The translations under genes were made by a program, and so were the position numbers. The notes beneath the pieces were generated by a model. That model worked only from the letters and a program-made list of their open reading frames with translations. It was not told the DNA's origin and made no database searches. Shown here piece after piece: positions 44,720 to 57,400 of a stretch of 64,000 nt of DNA. Each line of letters starts with the position of its first letter. The first letter of the stretch is position 1. Origin of the DNA: Venturia oleaginea (Eukaryota; Ascomycota; Dothideomycetes; Venturiales; Venturiaceae); contig JABMLP010000021.1 in the NCBI GenBank assembly GCA_013176395.1, positions 248,001-312,000 of the forward strand. Reading direction: 5' to 3'.

Positions 44720-45878
44720 TGTAGATGTGGTGTTGAAGTCTGTGGCGGCGAAGTTAGTTCAAGTTTTTCTTCCGATCCACTTTGAATGGGTCTCACTCAC
44801 CGAAAGTTCGTGTATGGGAGTTGCAGGTGGTTGAAAGAGTATTGTAGAGTGCACGGGAAGACTTTGCGACGTGTGTAGAGTGTCGTAGAGTGAGGTGCAG
44901 TGTTGTTGTGATGGTGTTGAATATTTTGTGATGAAGGTGGGTTGTTTGGAACGGAAAAGGCAAAGGCTTTGATGCCAAGACCGGACGAGTCCAGTGGCGT
45001 GGCTAGCGGTGCGGGCGGGACCTGTCAGAACCACGAGCTTGTCATCAATGAGGCTCGTATTGACCTATCAAAAGGCTTGATAGGTAGAATCAAGTCAGTG
45101 TATTGTTCTTCATCTCTTGCAGAAGTTGAGCGGATGTGAACTTACTTCAGCACGATGTTTGACCCCCGACGGCTTTGCAACTACCGCAGCGGCCTCCATT
45201 GACCAGTCCAAGTAGTAGTAGTAGTTGAGAAGTTGTAGTAATAGTTGGTGAGAAAAGGACGATGGAGGACGGGGTAAGCTTCGAGAGTCCGAGTCCTCAT
45301 CCGAAACCGCTTGGCTGGATTCTGAAAGGGGAGGTCGTATTGGATCCGAAGGCCTGAGATGGGTAGGAACGGCCTTCGAATAGGACGGAACGACGGCCAG
45401 GAAGGAAGGAAGGAGGGGATCGTTGAATGGCTAAGCGAGGTCATCAAAGTACCATCATATATGGAGGCCGCCCAATCGAATGCCGAAAGGGGAAGTCCCA
45501 GATCTGAGGGTGCTCATCTCAGCTTGGATTACCTTGGGCAAAGCGTGGTTTTGAATCCTCAGAGACGAAAGGAAACCGTGCAAACCGATTGCAAACATCT
45601 GGGAGACCTTCTTCAAACCGTTTCCACTAACGGGCCATGATGGGTGCTGTCCGACATGGAGTATGGCCCATTTCTCCACCAACTGAACTTGAAAACTTGC
45701 CTTGTCGATCCATGAAACCCAAACGGTAACTGCAATTGACTTTGATCCCTGACGACGCCTCTAGATCACGAAGAAATCCCCATCATACACCATTCGCACC
45801 ATGAATTGCGAGGCTGAGGATTCGCTTGGCGGCCCGAATAGAATATGGCCCCCTTCACGCTAGAAACTCGGTGCCTGC
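44720..45878. other. Gene-free stretch
   Basis: Promoter side of GIS2 and leader of the RNase H2A gene; a GGAAG microsatellite lies near 45400. No other gene supported. Confidence 0.45.
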
Positions 45879-47054
45879 ATGGGTGCGCGTCTCCTCCTCA
45901 ATTCCCATCACCGCGAGAATTACAGCGACGACGGCGATGAGAACAGCTTTAGATACTCCAATTGCCATCCCTTTACGACCATGGACGAAGTGAACATTGA
46001 TTCGCAAGATATTGCGCTCGAGACACCCGCAGACGACGTATTTCGAGCCCCCTCAATATACACGAAAGACATTCTCAATGGAGCCTCATATGCCCATCAC
46101 TCCGCGATACCGAAGACAATAGCCGATGAAATGGCCACAGAATGCGTTTTGGGGGTGGACGAAGCAGGGAGAGGTCCAGTTCTAGGTATGGCAGAGACCA
46201 GCGGCAGCAAACAGGCTGGTTTGTCCTTCGCCATTTGCTAACAAAACGACAAAGGACCCATGGTGTACGGCCTCTTCTACCTCCCTCTCACGATGCACCG
46301 CTTCCTTCTCGCCGAAACGCACCGTTTCGATGACTCCAAGGTCTTGACGCCCGCGTTCAGATCCACCCTCATGGAGCGACTTTGCACGCCGGAATCGGAT
46401 CTGTACGAACATTGCGGATGGGCGACCAAGGTCATGTCTGCGCGAGACATCTCCTCCGGCATGCTGAAGCCGAACGGTACATACAATCTCAATGCGCAGG
46501 CCATGGATGCGACAATTGAACTCATCAAGACTGTTTTTGCACAGGGCGTCAACATCAAGGAAATCTACATTGACACGATCGGCCAGCCGGCAACATATCA
46601 GAAGAAGCTGGAGCGCATATTCCCTACAACCCAGATCACAGTCGCGAAGAAGGCCGATTCCCTATACCCATGCGTTTCGGCAGCCTCTGTGTGTGCCAAA
46701 GTCACCAGGGATGCCGCTTTGGACGTCTGCTATGAGAGCTACTCTGGTGGGCCTTCGGTGGAGGGCTGGGGCTCAGGATATCCTTCTGACGCGCGATGTT
46801 CCAATTGGCTCAAACAGAACATCGATCCAGTCTTCGGCTGGGGCACAGAGTGTCGATTTAGCTGGGGAACAGCCAAAGAACTGCTGGAGACAAAATCAGT
46901 TCCGCTCAAGGTTGACTGGCCTGCGGTTGAGGACGAAGACAACGGCATGAAAATGACAGACTTCTTCGCTGCCTCATCCATGGACCAGGAAGAGGGAGCA
47001 GGCGACGAGCTGTCCAATTGGTACGGCAGGAGAGTCGCTGAGGGCGTTTTCTAA
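45879..47054 (+). CDS. rnh201: Ribonuclease H2 catalytic subunit A
   Basis: Exon 1 is 45879-46185, a 69-base intron (46186-46254) follows, exon 2 is 46255-47054; 368 residues, or 334 if the start is at the second ATG (45981, MDEVNIDSQDIALE), which I think more likely because the first 34 residues look like leader. The enzyme cuts RNA-DNA hybrids and removes single ribonucleotides from DNA. The catalytic blocks are VDEAGRGPVLGPMVYGLFY (first Asp and Glu), EIYIDTIGQPATYQKKL (second Asp) and KKADSLYPCVSAASVCAKVT, then RD, as in RNase HII/H2. DSKVLTPAFRSTL (the substrate-pocket region) and GSGYPSDARCSNWL (the GR/YP tyrosine block) follow, as in the type 2 family. The intron falls exactly inside the catalytic motif (VL|GPM). 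Confidence 0.92.
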
Positions 47055-47941
47055 TCGACAGCAGTACCAATGTACAGAGTAATCCTGAATTACTCATGAC
47101 GGAGTTCATACGAGGACCGGCATCACGCTTGCGACGTTTGCGCTCGCAGAGAGAGTTCGACAAGAACAACCACCCGGCATTTCAAACCTCCTATTCCTCC
47201 CCTCCACTACCATTACAAGACGGGCAAGCCCATCTGCCTACAACAGAGCACTGGAAAGAACCGCAAGATTGGATCAATTCCATCTATTCCTCCCCTACAA
47301 GAGCCGCATACAATTCGTACGGAATATGGCACGTCTTCCACGAAGAACATCGACGAGAGTTTCAGAGAGCCAATTTCTTGCTCATCCTTCACTCCCGTGA
47401 GGACGACGATAGAACATACAGTACGACATCCACATGTCGAACTATTCCTCACCTCCACTCCCTCGGCCCACCGTTCCGCGATATCACAACCACTCATCAA
47501 GATAGCCACCACTGCGTATCGAACAAAAGGATAAGGAAAGCGACAGCGAGAAATGACAAGGGACAAAATAACAAGCAAGGGAAGGGCAAAAGGTGCATAT
47601 GTAAATTAGCACGACACCATGCTTGGACAAGGGCAGAAAAGCGAATCTATGCTTGTTCAAAACGCCGTCCTGCAGGTGTCCTGCCTGATAATGCTCAAAC
47701 CATGATGTGCAATGCATGACAACTCCAAAATACAAATTCTAGCACGCTCAATGTCCAAATTTCACATCCGTCCGTCTTCTCTATCAGTCTACTTTCCATT
47801 CAATGTCTGTCGGCAGCCAATCGCCACCAACATATCTTCCTCTCCAAAGCTCACGGACAAGAGCCAAGAAGAGAAAAAACCACAAGTAGGTCATCCGCAA
47901 GGTCGAAAAGCTAACATCTCCAGCATACTTCTCTTCCTCCC
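47055..47941. other. Intergenic stretch between converging genes
   Basis: A plus frame (47096-47719) starts with an ATG but has atypical composition and no recognised domain. I treat it as 3' flank of the RNase H2A gene. Confidence 0.4.
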
Positions 47942-50900
47942 CTAATCGTAAGAAAGCGCCAACCCCATCACCTTCCCAAAGTAATGCTGCGCAAAGCTCT
48001 CAGCGTAAAAGCTATGCTTCGCACTATGCTCCAAGACCAGATTATGCGCCAACTCATGACAAAGCGTCATGTACCAATACGCCAATGAATCAATCTTGGA
48101 CCCATGGCTCGTTTCAAAATTCTTCTTGTGGAGGGTGGAGAAATAATGGTAGTTGAAGAAGAGGGCACCGGCTTTGTTGAAAGCGATGGTGTTGCCATCT
48201 GTGACATGGAAAATGTGGATGACTGCCGGCGAAAGATCGAAGAGATTAGAGAGGCTGTGGAGTAAGGCGGAAAAAACCTCCAAGCCTACTGTTTCGGTGA
48301 GGAGAAAGGAGTCTTTGGAAGAGATGGTTTTGTTGGGGAAGAAGATTTTGATGCCGTTGGTAGTGGCGGAGATGTGGGCCAAGTCCTTGCCTGAACTTGA
48401 GTCGCAGTAGGATTGCACTTCTCCGACTTGGGAGGATCTTGGTTGGCTGAAAAGCTTGTCTGACAAGTGTGGACGCGAGGCTTTGATTGCCTGGTTGAGA
48501 TTGGCGGTGGTGATTTGATCGTTTGCGACTGGATCACGGTCGGCCTTGGTCATACTTTGGTTAGGCTTGACCTCAGTTGGTGTATCATCTGAACCATGGG
48601 AGCCTGAGCCTCTTGCTTCGATTTGGGGTTGATTTGGGCCATGAGGGCCTGAGTCTCCTGCTTCGATTTGGGTTTGGTTTGGTTTGGGACCTGATGTTTC
48701 TGCCATGCCGATTCCCTTCCTCATACTTTGCAGGGCTTCATTGAAGAAGGGAGTTGACCAAATACCACCACCCTTTGTTGGTTTTGTATCTGGAGAATCT
48801 GCACCGAAACCGCCTGGCATCGTTGGCATTGGTGTCTCATTCTCTAGAGCCTTCGTATTGTTCGGCTTTGTGGGTGTGGCCTCGTAAGGAGGCGGATTCG
48901 TGCCATGCCCAGCCGCAGCAGCATGTTTCCTCTCCTCATCGCGACGCTTAACCTCTTCGACTTCTCGCTTCCTCTTTTCTTCTTCGGCAAGCCGGTTCTC
49001 GTAGGCCTTCACCCGCAAGATACGGTCCACATTGTATCCTTTCATCCGAAGCCTCTTCAAGTCGGAATTCAGAACCGACTCAAGAGCAAGCGTGTCGTTC
49101 TGCTTGGGCCTATTCAGCAGCAACCGTACTATTTGAGTACTGATCTCATACCACTCCGGATCTCTCGTCACGAACAACGTATAATCCGACTTCGCATTAC
49201 GAGACACGCTGGCCGTCCGCTTCTCAACAACGGGCCTGACACCATACTGCTTGAGGGATGTACTCAGCGCGATGGTGTCGACTTGTTTTACCAATAGAGC
49301 CTTTTCTAACCACTTCGAATCGTGTCGAAGATCCTGTGAGTGTTCATGGATGAAGAGCCGAGAGCGTTCGATAATGCGCTTTCGAATTGCCAATGCCTCG
49401 GTCTGGTCACGTCGCGGATTGCCAACGTTTTGATCCACAGAGACGACGGATGAAAGTAAGGGCACACCCAAACCGTGGTAGAGCTTCTCGAGGGTATCGT
49501 CTTCGGGGGCAGCGCTGATGTAGGAACGGAACATCAAGTACTCTTTGATACTATCTTGAATGACGATGTCTGAAGCTTTTCTCAGCGAGTATGATCGGAC
49601 GGTGGGCTCATCTTCATCGAAGTCAATAAGATTGCCAGACTCCTTCTCTTTATAGCCTGCTGTTTCTGCATGCTCTTTGTAGGCTAGGAGACATGGCGAG
49701 GTTTGCAGATCTTTCCACAATGTCTTGTTAGACTTGAGCGCAGATTGATTCTCAGCCAATTTGCGAAGGAGATCCATGTATCGGTCGGTGCCCAGCATGC
49801 CTAATATTCTCGACGGTCCATCAATGACAATGCGGGCGAGTTCTGGGCTACTAGGCTCATGTTTCGACCCAACCGACAGCAAGAAAGCGTTTGCTTCCAT
49901 GCCAAAATCAACAAAGTCGAGGATATCCCCGTACATCTCCGAAGTACCTAAGAAGCACATCTTTGGAGCCACACGCCGTATCATCCGCTTTTCTTCCTTA
50001 CCGACAATGGGGACGATGGCGGCATTGCCGAATGCATCCACGAGCTGCGAATTAAGCTGAGGGAGTCGGCTACCGAGATAGCCGAAAGCGCCGATAGCTT
50101 CATGCACCGATGTTGGCGGATTGTTGATCACACGAGTTGCGACCTGTTGCATCGGTGGATCCGATGCTACACCAAACAAGTTGCCATATTTCTGGAAAGC
50201 TCGTGTGAGTATTGGATAGCCCAGAATGGCCGCAGCTTCATTAGAGTAGCAGGCAGTGGGAGCTGCCATGTTCGGAAATGAAGTTCCAGCAGTAGTGAGA
50301 ATCTTCTCGTCTTTGATCAGCCTCAGATCGAAATTTGCGTAATTATTGATCTGATGATGGTCCACAAAATACTTGATGGCCAAGAGATACAACTGATTAT
50401 TGGAAGCAGCAATGGCTCGCTTCATGGTCGCCACAAGTTCTGGTACCGACGGATGTTTCTTGAGTCCGAGCATGGCAAGGAATTTGTGTTCAGGTCCATC
50501 TGTTCGGAAAGCGCCAGGCCAGTGAAGAACGGGAAGTCCGAGCACTCTAAAGGCTTCTTTGGGCTCGAACAGCTCAGACACTTTGTACAAACGACCTCCT
50601 TGACGCTCAATGCCCTGACCCTCTTCCACGGGGCAGATGGCAGTTGCCTTGAGGCGCTCGATATCCTGTTTCGGTATGTCATCCTTAACGGAGACGAGAT
50701 ATTGAACGAGGTCGGTAAAGCTCCACTTCGGTGAAGCTTTTCCGCCCGGAGATTGTGCCATAAGCCTGTCAAAGACGACCGTCAATTCGATAGTCTTGCG
50801 GACACCCAGTGCAGCAAGCAGTTTATCCTTAATATTGGCGTTGAGGGTTGCAACAACTGGCAGATCGTCGAAAAGCTTTACAGATGGAAAGTAGGCATCG

Positions 50901-53571
50901 GTGGGCCGACGCATTCCGCGCTTGGTTGGAATAACTGTCCTGGAGGACAACAGCTCCAACATGGTTGTTTTCGATCCTTGACTCATAGAATCCCAATTCT
51001 TTGATAACGTGGCAAGTGCTTGCATTGCGAAAGCGGGCGTCTTCGTCAAACAGTGCTCCGGAAGTAAAGCACCGCTTTCATCTCCTTGAATGAGGTGTCG
51101 GAACCAAGGGACGACCTGAAGCTCTTCCCACCCGAACGCTTCAAGCTGAGCACGAGTTATGCCTTTGGTAAATCTGATCGGGATTGTGTGTGGTGGCATA
51201 GGCAGATCAGGAGAGATTTTGGATCCAGTTAAAAACGTCTTGATCTCTGAGAGTACCATGATTTTGCCGCCAGAATTTTCCGGGCTCTTTCCAGGTACCG
51301 GATCACCACCTTTGATGGTAGCAACAGCTGCTTCGAGTAGACCTTGCACGGTTGGTGTGTCCAGTTGTCTGCTGCTGATCTGGGCGGCGCACCATTTGAG
51401 GAATTCGACTAGCTGTACTTCGTCCAGCGACCGGTTTCCAAGTTCTTCCTGAATATCTTTGACGTTCATATCTTTCACAAGCCCACGTCGATAGAGCCTC
51501 GCTACGAAATCCTGTGCTTCCGTGGACAGTATTTGGGGTATCAGGGGTATGTTTTCCAGAAAACTTAGTGGCTCGGAGATGACCCTTACCTTACGGCTTG
51601 GGAGGACACCCTTCGTAGAGAGCACATCGATTGTGTTTTGTTCCGAAGACTCCCAAAAAGCTTCTTCGATGAGCCTGCCGACCTGTGACGAAGGCGTGGA
51701 TTCGAGTGAGGTGTATTGCTTGAAGACATGCACAGCATGTGGCGTGACGCTGTCGATGTCGGCAGCGCCCAATGCAACACGATTGCCACTTTTCATCGAG
51801 GCACTCAACCTATTCCTGAGCTCTTCCATTTCGCCTGTATAGGCAATTCGACATGCAATTCCTGCCACGCGAAGCATCTCGATATTCCACGTTTTGACAT
51901 ACCGCGCATTAAGGTCTATGCTCTCTCGCTCCACGGTCGGAATGATTGATGGAGTTGAGATGTGGCACAACAGACCAGTGGTTTGTCCGGTTGGAAATCC
52001 GATGAAGATACGTCCATGTTTTGTTGGCAGTACAGAAGCGAAAATTTCTGTGGCTTTGTCGGAAGTGAGACCAGAAACAGTTGAAAGGGATGCCGCAGTT
52101 TCGTCATGAGATGAAGTCAAAATTGCTATTCGAGTAGACCTTGGTGGTGGTTTCTTAGTGGCTCTCTCGAGCTCCTTCGAGAAGTTGGCAGACACTGTTG
52201 TCTGTATGTTCACGGTAGAAATGCGTAGAAAAACCGAGGCCTTTGATTGTTCAAGGACGTTCTTGGAGATCAGGTCTTGATGTTGCTGCTCAGCTTCTTG
52301 TGCTGCTCGCTTGGCCGAGGGTAGTGTGGGGATACTAGCAGCTCCAACTTTGAGACGTGAAAAAAAGCTCCTTAGTGAAGGTCCTGTAGATTCTGCTTCG
52401 TCTTGTACTGGTGCCACTTGTGATGCTTTCGAGGGGGACCATCCAACGGCATTGATCCACCTGGCATCTATTTGGGTGCTTTGATGGACAACGCCAGTAA
52501 CATTCATCAATCCTTCCTTGGTCTTGGTCTTGATACCCTTGGGAAGCAGGGCGGCAGAGCTTGGAGCACTGACTTTGCTGAGTGTGAGAATAGTCCAACT
52601 GTCCACACACAGTTTTATCGACTCGAGACCGACGAATGTCAAACTTGTGCTCAAAAACTGGCATAGTGACATCAGATCCGGCATGGGCGCTGTGGTGCTT
52701 CTGTAGTTGAGGATAAAGGAGGTATTCTGGTTTTCGTTGTCGGCTGGGAGTGAGCAACTCTTGGTAAAGAGGCTGTTGCCTTTCCAGACGAAGCCCATTG
52801 ACTTGCGACCAGAGACGACGAACGGCTCCTCGCAGTCGGCGAAGACGCTGTAAAAGCCAACTCCAAAAGCGCCGATTTTGGTTTCATCTGGGTTACCTTC
52901 GGCGATGCGCTTCAGTCGATTCCAGTCGCTGTCGGCGAAGGCTTGTCCATCGTTGGTGACTTCAAGGCACTCGAGTGTGTGGTGGATCAAAGTGTGTTTG
53001 AGCATGTCCGCATCATCATTAGAGCTGGGTACGGCAACTGTCCTTGATGGCGTGGTCTTGAATTTGATAACAACGTTTTTCGCGGCGGCGTCGGCGGCAT
53101 TCTGTATCAGCTCGCGCAAAGTCGTCCAATCTCCGCTGTACCGGGCTAGGACTTTGTCGATGAGCGCTCTCCTACATGATGGTCAGTTTTGAGATCAAGT
53201 GAGGCTCGGACTTCCCTATTTCAAAGCTGAATCAAGGTACTCAAGCGGGAATCGCGCCTGCAACTCCCAAAAATCTTCTCATCAAGATTTCCAGGAGTTT
53301 TGAGCCATCCAACTCAACTTGGAGACTACCAATCCGCTTGATGTGATTCAAGAATCCCGCTCTAACTCATGAGGCTTACAAAGGGGAGACCCGTGGCCGT
53401 GTATCTCAGCGTCCAGCCTAAACCACCAAGAGGGTTGAGGGGTCTGGAGGGGAATTGAATCGTGAATAAAGGCTCCGGATTATGCAATTACGTGTTTACT
53501 GTTACGGCCTCTTCATCGGCCGTCGAATCCATCAGTGTCTCGCGGAGACGAGCAAAGTCCGGGTTTGCCAT
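47942..53571 (-). CDS. Giant sacsin/Hsp90-like ATPase protein (DUF3684-type) with C-terminal HExxH motif
   Basis: Exon 1 is 53571-53492 (MANPDFARLRETLMDSTADE...VTVNT), a 320-base intron (53491-53172) follows, exon 2 is 53171-47942; 1769 residues. The N-terminal domain is a GHKL ATPase: LRELIQNAADAAAKNVVIKF (motif N-box, E..N.A.D), DSDWNRLKRIAEGNPDETKI (G1-like region) and GAFGVGFYSVFADCEEPFVV (the G2 loop), as in sacsin repeats and Hsp90. A long helical middle follows, then a Lys/Glu/Ala coiled-coil region (EEKRKREVEEVKRRDEERKH) and a Gln/Pro/Gly-rich linker. The end holds LAYWYMTLCHELAHNLVLEH, a zinc-metalloprotease-like HExxH, then SFYAESFAQHYF. Family members are large, uncharacterised fungal chaperone-like proteins. 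Proteolysis is not established. I kept the ATG at 53571 because it restores the family start joined to RALIDKVLARYSG. Confidence 0.85.
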
Positions 53572-54440
53572 GCTTGAGAGTGGTGGTCCGGCCGCTCGAA
53601 GTGTAATGGCGATGTCAAAATGAGGAATCCTGGATGAGGGCCCTGCAGAAGGTCTGCGCCGGGTTGGGTTGCTCTTCAAGGCTATGGATGTTGGATAAAA
53701 GTATCACGGAACAATGTTGTCCTCTCTTCCAAGATGGGGGCTGCTGGAGTATCTCTGTGCCAGGACACCAGTTGTACAAAGTCCAAGGTGCTGCGAAAGT
53801 CTATTCTTGATGGTTGTCGTGACTGTTGGGTGGCGCAAAGGCTGCTTCTACTTTTAGGTCATAGAGTTGATACGCGTTCCTTCTACAACGAAAAGTCCGG
53901 AGGGCACCCTGATGTGATGGCGTGTAGTCAAATGGCAATGAGAGTCTGGGTAGTGGTAAAGGGCTGAATAATATAGGCACTGGAAAGAAGGGGAGAGAAG
54001 GGTTATGTATAGGTCTCTGTTGATGCACACGTCTCGAAGTGGGCTAGGGCTAGGAAGGTAGGGGAGTACGGCGAGCAAATGCCTGTCCTTTCAAGTGGCC
54101 GCAGCCGCAGCCGCAGCCGCATCCATCCAACGACAACGACTTTCCTTTTGTACACAGTCAAATTCAGTCGGTATCGCCATCAGAACAAGGACTTCATTCC
54201 GTTCCCGTCATTCCATTGCCCATCGCAATATCGAAAAGAGCCATCCATCGATACATTCCAAAAAGTGCGCTCAATCCGCCACAGCGCGCTCCAATTTCAA
54301 CCACCGAAAGCCGACTGCGTGTAACAACAACAGAGAACAGAGACCCCAGCTCCGGGTCCTAATAATTCATGCCCCCCCTTCGAACCATGATGAGAATACA
54401 ATGCAACGCGCTGCTTTCGTAGTTCCGTACAGATGCTGTC
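53572..54440. other. Divergent intergenic region
   Basis: Bidirectional promoter region of the sacsin-like and TRS120 genes. It contains a GCCGCA microsatellite (54098-54121). No gene is supported. Confidence 0.5.
54098..54121 (+). repeat. GCCGCA microsatellite
   Basis: Four consecutive GCCGCA hexamers. Confidence 0.85.
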
Positions 54441-57400
54441 ATGTCAATGGACGCCTTCTCGCCGACCGCCCCAGCGCGAGTCCGCACTTTGCTTCTCCCC
54501 ATCGGCCGAATCAAACGGACGCGCTTTTCTACTTTCTTCAGCTTATTGACACGGGCATGTGAAATCAGGCTTGGAGATGTCAGGCCAGATTCTCGTCCAG
54601 ACAGGAGTATGTGGAATCCGACTCTCGAGAATGGTCATGCACACGTGACTGGATTGTTCTAACCATTGCTAGACATGTTCTCGCCCTTGGCTTTTCCGGA
54701 TGGAATCGTGCTGTATGACTTTTCAACTTCCATGCCGCCAACATCACACCTGGCACTCTCGCCCTTTGAACTGTTTCGAGAACCCCTAGTCATCTTAGGC
54801 ATTGCCGACTCAACCGAGTTCAGGCGTGGTGCAGACGGCGACTCTGAAATATTTCTGGACCCTAGCGAAGTCATCATCGAACTCTCCACAGCTATAGCCG
54901 CGATCAGAGAGAATTACCCACGAACGCTTGCCCAGAAGATCCTTGTGTTTGAGAGCTCGGAAACTCCGAGGCGGGTATCGACCCATCAGGATTGGGTATT
55001 CGTTCCACCAGCTTCGGAAATGAAAACCACCACAATGAAAACAATAATGTGCGATATTACATCAACTCTGTTGGCTGAGATGACAACTTTAGCAATCTCG
55101 ATCAAAGCACTGCCTTCGATCGCATCGCCTTCTGCCAATGCTGGAGCAAATGGTCTCTCAAAAAGTCATCGTTACGATGATAATAGCTCATTTGCAGGCC
55201 ACGCAAGTTCTGGGGAGCGTGCAAGATCAGCGTCTCCAGCCATGAGCCAACATCACCGGATGTCATTGCCTGTCCTTCCATCTTCGACGCCCAACGTCGA
55301 TCATATCTCTAATGGTGCCCACCCAATGTCTCCAGGAAATGGGCGCAGCACACCACCCACAAGAGCTTTTGGAGAGGGCAACTCAAGCGAAAAGCGCGAG
55401 CAAGGTCGAGATCGTGTCTCCGTTCATGGCTTTGGGCCAGGGTCCATAAATGAAAGAAATCGCAACAAAGGCAAAGCTAGAGTTGACTTGGTCATCGGAT
55501 CCTTGTATCTACAGAGTGGGCGTTGGACTGATGCTCTCAAGGAATTATCCGAAGGTGTAAAAAACGCAAGTTTGTTTAGTGATGATCTCTGGCATGCAAA
55601 AGCTCTCGAAAATGTTATGATTTGTATGTTGCTTCTTGCATGGTCGCGTACGGATTTCAAGGTTGGTTTTACTCTCTTGGATTTCAGCCCGTAAACTAAC
55701 AACGTATAGATTCCTCAAATATGCTATCCAATTCCAGAGCGGCCGTCGAGCAACAAAGTAATTCCCTCAAAACCTGCCGCGGCCAAGCCAGAGATGTCCT
55801 CAGCTGGGAATTTCAGTGAAACCCAGACTACTCTCCGGCATGATCTGGCCGCCTTGCTTCCTGATCTTGCGAACATGGTCATAAGCATATACACTCGAGC
55901 CGCGAGTTTTGCGGGAGAACACGTACCCCAATTGGCATTTTCAGAAAGCATTATCCGATGCTCCAAGATTCTGGCTAGTATCAATCTAGCAGGAGGTCTT
56001 TTGAACGATGTGGCTTTCGAAGGAATCATCAGAGGGTCATATCCCGAACGAAGCCTTCTGAGCACTCGCTTGACCATTCATCCCACGAGAACAACGATCA
56101 CCAATATACTGTTTCGGGCTATGCCTGGACCTCTTGAGCAATGTGGACTTTCTCCTGTTGATCAGATGTTGATCATTGGCGGCGTTGCCTCTGTCCTTTC
56201 CTCGCTTGGCTTACAGCGCAAAAAGGCCATCATCTTGAAAGAGTATCTGGATGCACTGATTCAAAACTTGGCGCAGGCAAAGAAGACCGGCGCAGCAGAA
56301 GCTGGACTGCATCCTTCGACCAGTCTCCTCAACCTGGGCAATATGAGCAGCACAAGTGCAACAAATGCACCCGAAGGGCTGGAGGCCTTTTTGAATCTTC
56401 TCTGCCAAGTCTATGGTATAGCCGAGTCAAGGTGGTCGAAGTCCGTCGGCTCAGATGCTTTGGAGCTCGAGGCGGCAAGCAATAAAAGTGGTGATTCACA
56501 TGCTGCCAAGCGGCGCTCCCAGTTGCCTTCACAACTCGTTGGCAACTTCGTTTTGCGCTTTTTTGGGAGTGTAAACGTGAAGTCAGATGTGTTGAGAACG
56601 TGTATTGATCTTTGCGAAGCATTGTCTGACCTTCACGGAGTTCTCTACTATACATCCGCTCTACTTCGCACCGCAGGACCGGGCATCGCGCCAAGCTCAG
56701 ATACAAGTGACGTACTCGTCACACTTTCAAGAGAAGAGCAGAATCATCTTTCAAATAGAATTACCAAGACTGTTGCGACTGCTGCCTCCCTGGGTCTCAA
56801 AGATGTCGAGGCTGAATATTGGGACGAATTCCTCGTCCGTGGCGTGTATGTCGTTGGTCCGCCCGAGCCATTACTACTGCATAAGCATAAAAGGTCCGAT
56901 ATTGGCCCTGTGGACACATTGCGCAAGGTTGAGAAGCAGAGTCCGTTTATCCATAACCCCTTTCTAGAAAAGGCAGACAGCAAGGCAGCTATCAATCTTC
57001 TCGTCGCCGGAGACGAACGAGAATTCGTGATATCACTACAGAATCCGTATGAGATCCCAGTCCAGATTGAGTCCATTCGACTGCAATCAGAAGGGAGTGA
57101 GGTAGCAAATGCAAGAAATCTCTTTTTGCGGCCCTACCGAACTCAAAGTTTCTCGGCCACTGGAGTCGTTATTCATCCTGGCAAAGTTGAGCTGGATTGC
57201 TGCATCATCAAGATTCAAGGTTGCAGAGAGAGGTCGTTTCCAATTTTCAGCGAGCCGTGGGCGCCAGAGCAGGACATCAAAATCAAGACCATCGGTCTTC
57301 TCAGACCCCAGTCTCAAGAGAGTACTCGAATGGCCTCGGATACCTCCACGTCATCAAACCGCCAGTCTTCGACAAAGCCATTTCCTATACCCAGTTCAGT

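Noticed and set aside
47096..47719. 207-residue plus frame
   Set aside because: It lies just after the RNase H2A stop, has atypical composition with Lys/Arg/His-rich tracts and no domain.
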